Assembly: GCA_030512335.1 (NCBI GenBank)
Contig: JAULSU010000001.1
Span: 3,038,001-3,102,000 of the forward strand
Direction: 5' to 3'
DNA from: Immersiella caudata
Lineage: Eukaryota; Ascomycota; Sordariomycetes; Sordariales; Lasiosphaeriaceae
DNA length: 64,000 bases
Under the pieces are notes generated by a model that was not told the DNA's origin, did no database searches, and worked only from the letters and a program-made list of their open reading frames with translations. Of the stretch, positions 57,240-64,000 are shown in pieces; the first letter of the stretch is position 1, and every line of letters begins with the position of its first letter. Position numbers and translations under genes: made by a program.

Positions 57240-58793
57240 ATGGCAGGTCCCAATCCCGCCCGCGATAGCGGTTCGCTCCTTGTCTCTGCCATCGCCGGTC
57301 ACGATGAGAACACACCTCTGTTGGCCGGCGAAGGCCTCGCCCACCCCGTCAGCACCATCTCGGAGGATACCACGGTCAACGAGCATTCGAGCTCCGATAT
57401 CGATGATGTCGGCGAAGGCAAGCCGTTGCCGGTGTTCCAGGTCTTGGTTCTTTGCTATGCTCGGGCCATCGAGCCCATCGCCTTCTTCTCCATCTTCCCA
57501 TATATCAGCAAGATGACGCAGGAAAATGGCAACCTTGACGAGGCCGATGTGGGCTTTACCAGCGGACTCATTGAGTCGCTCTTCTCCTTGACGCAGATGG
57601 TTGTCATGATCATGTGGGGCCGCGCTGCGGATCGGTTCGGCCGCCGTCCGGTGCTCATCTTTTCGCTCTGCGGCGTCACCATTGCCACGGGACTGTTCGG
57701 CATGGCCAAGACGATCTGGCAGATGATTTTGTTTCGATGTCTCGCTGGAATATTTGCCGGTACCATTGTCACCATCCGAACCATGCTCTCGGAACACAGC
57801 ACCTCCAAAACCCAGGCTCGCATCTTCAGCTGGTTCGCGTTCTCCGGCAACATGGGCATCATGTTTGGACCACTGTTGGGCGGCGCTCTTGCCGACCCGG
57901 CCGAACAGTACCCGGAAATCTTCGGCGGCGTCCCATTCTTTGTCAGGTACCCCTATGCTCTCCCCAGTCTCGTCATCAGCGCCATCAGTCTGAGCGCCGT
58001 AGTCGTCACCGCGATTTTCACCGAAGAGACACTCGTCCGCGAAACACCCAGCGAATCGGACGAAGAAGGGGCAGCAATCTCAAAACCGCCCCCGCTCACC
58101 CCCTGGGAGATCATCAAGTCTCCCAGCGTGCCGCTCATTCTCTACACCTACGCGTACGTCATGATGCTTGCCTTCGCATATACCGCCATTTCCCCTTTAT
58201 ACTGGTACACGCCCGTGAAGCTCGGCGGTCTTGGCTTCAACCCCCTGAATATCTCTCTCTTCATGGCCTTGGGCGGATTCGCGCAAGCGATTTGGGTCCT
58301 GGTAGTCTTCCCCCCATTGCAGAATCGCATTGGTACCAACGGTGTGCTTCGCTGGTGCGGAAGTTTCTACCCAGTCTTTTTCGCCTTGTGCCCAACTTTC
58401 AGCATCCTCCTGCGTGAGGGCCTCACAACCGTCTTTTGGGCCATGGCACCTCCACTTCTCATGCTTGGTTCGGGCGTGAGCATGTCTTTCACGGCTATCC
58501 AGCTGGCGTTGAACGACGTGTCGCCGAACCCGTTGGTGCTGGGGACACTGAACGCCATTGCGTTGTCGCTGGTCACAGGGGTGCGTGCGGTTTCACCAGG
58601 GATGTTTTCAAGCCTGTTTGCCATTGGGGCAAGAACGCAATGGCTGTGGGGTTACTCGATCTGGGTGTTGTTGGCGTCTCTTGCCGCCGGGTTTACGATA
58701 GTCAGCAGGTACTTACCAGACTACGCCGAGCTAAAGAGGGAGAGGGACAGGAAAGCAATGGAGAGGATATTGGCAAATTCACGTACACGCTGA
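57240..58793 (+). CDS. Major facilitator superfamily transporter (ZIFL/YCR023C-like, 12 helices)
   Basis: A single exon of 517 residues. A polar N-terminus of about 65 residues precedes 12 predicted membrane segments. The MFS loop motif after helix 2 is clear: WGRAADRFGRRPV. The helix 5 region has NMGIMFGPLLGGALADP. The ARAIEPIAFFSIFPYI segment of helix 1 is typical of the zinc-induced-facilitator-like and YCR023C group of vacuolar or plasma-membrane efflux carriers. Some fungal members are drug or organic-acid exporters, but the substrate is unknown. The central loop (residues about 260-295) is acidic. The C-terminus ends in a charged helix (ELKRERDRKAMERIL). Confidence 0.92.
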   Translation: MAGPNPARDSGSLLVSAIAGHDENTPLLAGEGLAHPVSTISEDTTVNEHSSSDIDDVGEGKPLPVFQVLVLCYARAIEPIAFFSIFPYISKMTQENGNLDEADVGFTSGLIESLFSLTQMVVMIMWGRAADRFGRRPVLIFSLCGVTIATGLFGMAKTIWQMILFRCLAGIFAGTIVTIRTMLSEHSTSKTQARIFSWFAFSGNMGIMFGPLLGGALADPAEQYPEIFGGVPFFVRYPYALPSLVISAISLSAVVVTAIFTEETLVRETPSESDEEGAAISKPPPLTPWEIIKSPSVPLILYTYAYVMMLAFAYTAISPLYWYTPVKLGGLGFNPLNISLFMALGGFAQAIWVLVVFPPLQNRIGTNGVLRWCGSFYPVFFALCPTFSILLREGLTTVFWAMAPPLLMLGSGVSMSFTAIQLALNDVSPNPLVLGTLNAIALSLVTGVRAVSPGMFSSLFAIGARTQWLWGYSIWVLLASLAAGFTIVSRYLPDYAELKRERDRKAMERILANSRTR

Positions 58794-59011
58794 ACCCCGT
58801 GCAATTAGTTTCGCATCTTGGATGGATCATAGGTTTGCTGTGGGGAAAATACGTTGCTGGTGCAAGGCGTTGAGTTAGAATGGAAATCAGCGGTAATACT
58901 ACAAGTTTCAGTCTTTTTTCGCGATCTCGGCTGCTAAAAAAAACACTCTACAGCGCAGTTGAACTTCCCGTTCTTTGTTTCCGGGAACAATGACTCAGGG
59001 GCAAAAGGAAA
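58794..59011. other. Short spacer between MFS gene and tRNA
   Basis: 3' flank of the MFS gene with A and T runs. Nothing else seen. Confidence 0.5.
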
Positions 59012-59110
59012 TGGGACATGTGAGGCTCGAACTCACGACCTTTGGATTACTCTGATGTCTAACCAGATCACATTATGAGACCAACGCTCTACCCACTGAG
59101 CCAATATCCC
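59012..59110 (-). tRNA. tRNA-Met(CAT), elongator, with intron
   Basis: Read on the minus strand, GGGATAT and ATGTCCC pair as the acceptor stem with one G-T wobble. The D arm GGCTCAGTGGGTAGAGC and the T arm GTGAGTTCGAGCCTCAC are canonical. Anticodon CAT is at 59075-59077. An intron of about 26 bases (near 59048-59073) follows base 37, the normal place for nuclear tRNA introns. Removing it restores the usual eukaryotic elongator-Met anticodon arm CTCATAA-TCCAA. Confidence 0.93.
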
Positions 59111-60169
59111 TGATTTATTAGTTGATGTTGAAAGTGGTGAGTTTGTGGTGCCATGAGGGCATGGAGAGGGTTGAAGACGTGTGGTGAAAAGGGGGTGGAG
59201 TGGCAGTGTGGAGTTGTGGGTATCTGCGGGCCGGGACTGCAGGAAGGCGTCAAAACTTCCAGCCTGCAATTGTGAACAGAAACGAGAGAAAAACGTTGTA
59301 GACACATAGAGAAGCCAATACGGCAGATTGTGTGTCTGGTTAGGCTGGGGGACCGCCACCTGCAGACAGGGGCCAATCCACAAAAAGGGGCAAAAAACAT
59401 GTGACAACCAGGGATTCGCTGGTTGTCACCGACCCAACTACTAGTCTGGCCCTCACTGGCTTGTCTATGGGAGAGCGGACGGGATCCCGAATTTTCTAGT
59501 GGGTATGGTCGTATGTATTTAGGTCGGCGCGGTGGCTGGCTAAAGAAGAGGTGGATGGTGGTCCGGGGCGAGGAGAGTCGTCCAAATTCATGAGGATCTG
59601 AAAGGAAACCTGGAAGAGGAGGCCTTAAAGTTGAGATGGAGGGTTCTAAACGATTCAACCGCGGAGGACAGAGGAGGAGGGTATGAACTGGTTCGGGATG
59701 GGAAGCTGCTGGCTGGGAAACAAGCGGTCAGAGCAACAAGGAAAGAATGGAATCTTGTCTGGATCAACAAGGCCGCGGCTCTCAGACGGGAACTAGAAGA
59801 TGGGCTCTGTTTGAGTTGAGAATCAAGGGACCCAATCAACCAAAGGGGCGTCCTGGGGGCAAACTGAACTGCGTGAACAAGCAGCAGATGTCCTGTCCAC
59901 CGTGGCTCCTTATCATCAGTGCTTCCTCATTATCCTAAGACATGTTGAAATGCCAATTGGTCATGCTGCAATGGCATCAGGTTTGCGTCAGCATAAATTC
60001 ATCAAGACCACGCACGTTTGCGGAAATACTATTTCTCAAGGGTTGATCGCTGGTGTGAGGACGCTACTCCGACACAAATACATCTATCTAGACCTCATAC
60101 ACGCTTCTCCTTACCAAGTTCAGTCTTTCAACCTGACGCCTCTGCCGTGTTAGGTTGGCCGGCCTGGTT
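59111..60169. other. Intergenic region
   Basis: Upstream of the tRNA and downstream of the unknown gene at 60.2-61.0 kb. A minus-strand frame of 189 codons overlaps the tRNA and is rejected. Nothing else supported. Confidence 0.5.
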
Positions 60170-60960
60170 TCAGCGACGCCTGAAACAAATGTGGCGTGTT
60201 TCGACGGTTGGTGGAGCGCGTTGGTGGTAGTATGCATGTAATACCAGGGCCAGTTGGGATTTGATATTGTACTCTGCAATGCCCCAAGTTTCCTGTCCGT
60301 CTTGCAAACACTGGTCAAACGGTCGCGGGATTTCTCCCATAACCAGGTCTACTGGGTTTGAATTCCAGTCTTCCGAAAAGTTGGGAAAGCCCCAGACATG
60401 GAACGTTATAGCTCTTGGGAACAAATACAAGGCAGACATAAGTGTGGCGCGACGGTGGCCTTCCCTCAATGATCTTGTGCCTAGGGCAGTATTGGTGATC
60501 AGCGACCGGTCCTGGTGGTCTATGTCAGCCACCAACTTCAATTTTAAGACATTATTTTGCGTGTCTTGGGAGTATGAGGATTTCCCTCTTCCTCATCCTC
60601 CCCCCCCTCCTGAGACAAATAAGGTAAAGGAACCAAAGGAGCAAGGAACAGCAGCAATCGCACATACCAAGATGCACCAGTCACGGGCATAATCTGGCTT
60701 GCTAATGGGGCGGACCACAAAGATGCCTATGGTAAATTTCCTTTAGTTATTTCTCTTAAAGGTATTGTCAAGGCAACGCAGTGTCTCAGGCGCGCTCGCA
60801 CAACGCTCGAGACATCCAACAAAGCCATGAAGAACCATATCAAGAGCCGTACGGCGGAAAGGGGTGACCCACCGACGTCGAAGTTGACCCAGCCGAGACT
60901 AGGTAGTAGGCACCCATTAGTTAACTCGCAAATCTTTCTGTAGGCGAACCAAACAGACAT
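60170..60960 (-). CDS. Unknown gene whose two introns are both introner-like elements
   Basis: Three exons on the minus strand, 60873-60960, 60668-60726 and 60170-60511, join exactly in frame (88+59+342 bases) to 162 residues. The reading runs MSVWFAYRKICELTNG..., SLGWVNFDVG|IFVVRPISKPDYARDWCIL|DRSLITNT... and ends RHICFRRR. The joins at both introns are clean, and alternative frames hit stops. There is no signal peptide, membrane helix or known motif. The true start may lie further upstream, where open frames continue to about 61350. It could also be a fragment of a decayed gene. Intron 1 belongs to introner-like family B and intron 2 to family A, so sequence history, rather than protein similarity, is the best support for the model. 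Confidence 0.5.
60512..60667 (-). repeat. Introner-like intron, family A copy 3
   Basis: 156 bp on the minus strand. Its first 18 bases match copy 1 (2603-2721) with one mismatch and its last 30 with four, by eye. It shares GTCTCAGGAGG with copy 2. An internal ATGAGGA/TCCTCAT pair could replace copy 2's hairpin. The host exons are unrelated to the F-box/JmjC gene. Confidence 0.82.
60727..60872 (-). repeat. Introner-like intron, family B copy 2
   Basis: 146 bp on the minus strand, GTGGGTC to ACCATAG. It shares three exact blocks with the intron at 41979-42112, in the same order. TGTCTC/GAGACA forms an inverted repeat across the middle. Confidence 0.8.
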
Positions 60961-62093
60961 TCAGACAGTTGATTTGACGCGCCAGATAGATTCGGCGTTC
61001 GAGGCCCAGCGAGGACAGTGGTATGGTACCCTTCCCTTCGTCTCGAGGCTGACGTTTCGGACACAGTCGAGGCTTGGACTTGACGAGGTGATTCGGCAGC
61101 GCATTGGGCTCGGGAAGTCCTGGGTCCACCGCCTCCGATCCTGAGCCAAATGCCTCTGGGGCCAGTTGTCATGGGCAAGACTTCCCACGTGCATGTCGAC
61201 GAAGAAAATCTGGGGAACTTTGCTCGCGGCGTCGCTCTTTAAAACATTAGCTAGATCTCGTTTGTGGAGATGTTCACTCAGCTCACGATAGTGTGCACAT
61301 GGTTTGGCGAGGCAATTCTGCTGAAGGTGGTTGGGGTTGGATCTTGGGGCCATGGAGTCTCAATGAAAGAGGGATGCTTGTGCGTTGGTACCTTATCAGA
61401 AAATCTCGAGAAGCGATCCAGTCTCTGCGACATGAGCAATGGTTACCGGAGGGCAATGCTGAACAACGAAACGCGTGGAGATGATCCGGCCAGCATGTTG
61501 AGCGAACCTTGGAAGGTGCAACCCTAGCTTCGCCCATGAGCTACACCCCGTTAGAAGACCGCCCTCCTCAGGCATCAATTGCTAATGAGACAATATTTGA
61601 CACGACCTAGCATCGGGTAGGTCTTTCAAACAAATCAGCACAAATGCTTCAGGGGCATTGTTTTGTTAGGCAATCAGGCAAGCAATCCGTCACCAAGGCA
61701 GCAACGAGGAGAAGTTGCTGGAAGCTCGGACCAGAAAGCTCTTGGCACAGCGGCAACTACGTCATCGGCAGACCTGTCCCATCCCCAACCAATCTGGAAA
61801 AGCCATCAAGATGATGCGGAGGGCGGTTGACCATGATTTTTGCGCTCTTGACTACATATAACTCATCTGGGTCACAGGGTGTTCTCCCGCCCCAACCTCT
61901 CTCCCTAGAACTCAATAAACTTTATTAGGATCTGCACCTGTCGCGCCCCATATTGGACAGCGACCACTTGACCTGCCATCGGATTTTGATACCGCCCTTT
62001 ATAAACCTGCCATTTGTTTCCCTTGTTCTCGTTTCCCATCTAGACCGCCTTATATACCACTTCACCTTGGAATCTACCCCTCCCAACTCCAAA
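60961..62093. other. Intergenic region
   Basis: Upstream of the unknown gene (-) and leader region of the Pro/His-rich gene (+). Open frames on the minus strand to about 61350 might hold extra upstream exons of the unknown gene, but none could be fixed. Confidence 0.4.
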
Positions 62094-62966
62094 AGTAAGA
62101 CCCACCTTTCCGCCCTCTCCCTCCGCATCACTAACAACCACCCAGTGAGCGGCGCCTTCGCCGGTCCCCTCTACGAGCGCGAACACCGCGGCTCCAAAAA
62201 ACGCCTCTACCTCGAGCCTTTCTCCAACGGCTGCACCACAGTCCGCCGAAAAGTTACCACAATCGTTCCGGCTCCAGCGCGCCCGCCCCCTCCCCCTGTC
62301 ATCGTCGAACCACCTCCGCCTCCCCCACCTGTGCTCGCCCTGCCTCCGCCTCCTCCCCCACTTCCTCCTGTTGTCGAGGTGCCTCCACCTCCGCCGCCTG
62401 TTGTCGTTCTCCCACCCCCACCCCCACCCCCGCTGCCTGAGCCCGATACGATTGACGTCATCGCTGTCGATATTGATCCTCCCGAGAGGCGCCGACGACG
62501 AAGGAGAAGCAGATCTCACACTCGAGAGAGGGATCGTGAGGTGATTATCGAGCGCGAGAGGATGGTTCCCGTGCTGGTGAAGGTTCCCGTTCCCGTCCCC
62601 GTCCCCGTGCGCCAGGAGCTAGAGACTTTCCGGTATGTGGACGGTCCTAGGCCAGTCTCGCTACCGCCGAGGAGGAGAAGCCCCGAGGCGAGCCCGGCGA
62701 GGAGGAGCAGCGTTGAGAGGGAGAGGATATGTGTGACCATCGAGGATCGGCAGAGGGAGGGCGAGAGGAGGTATTATGATGAGGGGAGGAGGTATCATCA
62801 TCAGCACTACGACCGCCATCACTATGATCACCACCACGACTATCATCACCATGATGATCATCATCACGATCATTGCGATTGTGAGCATATACATGTGCAT
62901 GCTACTCACAGGGGGAGGGGCGACTGGGAAGTGGACGGGGAGAGAAGGTATGATGGGAGATGTTGA
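62094..62966 (+). CDS. Proline- and histidine-rich protein, start codon split by an intron
   Basis: The frame to the stop at 62964 has no in-frame ATG upstream. A 51-bp intron at 62095-62145 (GTAAGA, CTAAC, CCCAG) joins the A at 62094 to TG at 62146 and so creates ATG, giving 273 residues starting MSGAFAGPLYEREHRGSKKR. The first 45 residues are basic and ordered-looking (RLYLEPFSNGCTTVRRKV). Then come five polyproline blocks of the PPPPPPV type. Next are an Arg block (RRRRRRRSRSHTRERDRE), a VPVPVPVPV stretch, and a C-terminal tail with about 30 histidines. Polyproline could bind SH3 or profilin partners and the His tail metal; both are inference. No named family is recognised. Confidence 0.7.
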   Translation, partial: SKTHLSALSLRITNNHPVSGAFAGPLYEREHRGSKKRLYLEPFSNGCTTVRRKVTTIVPAPARPPPPPVIVEPPPPPPPVLALPPPPPPLPPVVEVPPPPPPVVVLPPPPPPPLPEPDTIDVIAVDIDPPERRRRRRRSRSHTRERDREVIIERERMVPVLVKVPVPVPVPVRQELETFRYVDGPRPVSLPPRRRSPEASPARRSSVERERICVTIEDRQREGERRYYDEGRRYHHQHYDRHHYDHHHDYHHHDDHHHDHCDCEHIHVHATHRGRGDWEVDGERRYDGRC

Positions 62967-64000
62967 ATGTGAATGGAGGTGCCGATGATGACAATGGTAA
63001 TGTAGACACGCTGGAACTGGTTCATGATGTTATGATCGATCGCTTGTAGCGAGGTTTGTTTGTCGATAGGCTAGGATTCGGATGCATTGCTTTTGGATTG
63101 GCGTTTGGCTTGTTGGAATGTAGGGGGATTGGCAGAAACGGATCATTGATATGATTTTATCGAACTAGCTGCTATTCGCACTCCAAAGTGCCTTGACGAC
63201 CGCAGGTGGTGACTGCATCTTCACTTGGCCTTTGTCGGGGACGGCTAGTTGCTCCTACAGCGTTTCAACTGAGAGTAGTGAAGTGTGAAGTGAGGATATG
63301 ATTTAGATAGGGAATCTGGGTAACTCGAATCGTATGAGCATCGGTTTTGCAGTCGAGGTGCTGTTGATATCGTCCGCACGTTGAAGGTCGACCCAAACGA
63401 TCGGTATGGCGCCTTTATGTAATTTGCGCAGCGCAAAAGTTTCATCGTTGTCGGGTTTCAGTAGCATCGGGGTAGGTGTGTTGGGTTGGACGAAGGACTC
63501 AACTTTATTGAATCTATGCATCGATGTGCAAGATGCCTTGCGAAAGTTCCGTCCTTTCCGTTGTGCTCAAGATTCGTACCACAATATGTTTGCGGCTAAA
63601 GAATCGCTCCTGAGCAAGGTTGTATTGTATCTAATGAGAGAACACGCCTCTTCAGACCTTGGGGATTGACAACAGAGGAGCAGACGTGATGGTGTCGGGA
63701 GAAGAGATGGCCGCCGCGAGAAGGGCGCGTGATCACATGACCTTTGGGGGCCTCAATTCAGCAAATTAGGGTGCCGATCCCAAGCGGGCTTGGCACGGGC
63801 CAAGAGGGTGGTGGGGGCTCCGGATATTCTGAAACGGACGCTGAGACCTGGCGCGCAGCCCACTTTGGTTTCAGACCACCAAACGTCGCTGCTTCGGAGG
63901 GAACCCTTCTGCTCTTGTGAGTCGGTCTAGTTCCTGCATCTGGTTCAGATCCTGCGAAGCGGCTGTTGAGACCTGTCAGCTCCCGAACAGGTCGGCGAGG
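62967..64000. other. 3' flank and intergenic region
   Basis: Downstream of the Pro/His-rich gene to the window end. Frames under 90 codons only, none supported. Confidence 0.5.

Noticed and set aside
59089..59658. 189-codon minus-strand frame next to the tRNA
   Set aside because: It overlaps the 5' end of the tRNA gene and has random composition.

Overview
This is nuclear DNA of a filamentous ascomycete, most likely a Sordariomycete. Intron-bearing genes, short spliceosomal introns (about 45-240 bases) with GT...CTRAC...AG signals, and typical Pezizomycotina proteins (Tvp38, Snt2 homologue, GH131, 2EXR protein, PRA1) all point that way. There are no operons, IS elements, CRISPR arrays or prokaryotic features. 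The species cannot be named from the sequence. All exon boundaries were placed by eye from splice signals, reading frame and family conservation.

Layout. 0-12 kb: eIF4A (5' end only, -), an F-box/JmjC protein (+), a CCCH/Smr protein (+), Tvp38 (+) and a fungal protein of unknown function (-). 12-22 kb: an S33 proline iminopeptidase-like hydrolase (+), a BTB/POZ protein (-) and the HELQ-type DNA repair helicase (-). 22-28 kb: a large stretch with no recognisable gene, lying between the divergent HELQ and SNT2 genes. 28-39 kb: the chromatin reader Snt2 (+), cytosine deaminase (-), dipeptidyl aminopeptidase (+) and a YbjQ/UPF0145 protein (-). 40-50 kb: a secreted GH131 enzyme (+), a small secreted protein (-), PRA1 (+) with an abutting unknown frame, an RS/His-rich one-helix membrane protein (-) and a thioredoxin-fold/PITH protein (+). 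50-64 kb: a 2EXR protein (+), an MFS transporter (+), an intron-containing tRNA-Met (-), an unknown small gene (-) and a proline/histidine-rich protein (+).

Most genes are unrelated housekeeping functions: translation, RNA quality control, Golgi traffic, chromatin, DNA repair and pyrimidine salvage. The GH131 and small-secreted-protein pair is the only obvious lifestyle-related locus.

The most unusual signal is in the introns. Two separate families of near-duplicate introns (introner-like elements) occur in the window. Family A has three copies: two inside the JmjC catalytic core and one in an unrelated gene 57 kb away. Family B has two copies: one in the small secreted protein gene and one in that same 60-kb gene. 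In the 60-kb gene both introns are therefore family members. Other points to check are a start codon apparently assembled across an exon junction (62 kb), a PRA1 stop codon directly followed by an ATG with a frame conflict, an 11-bp repeat array filling a long deaminase intron, and a thioredoxin domain that has lost its CxxC.
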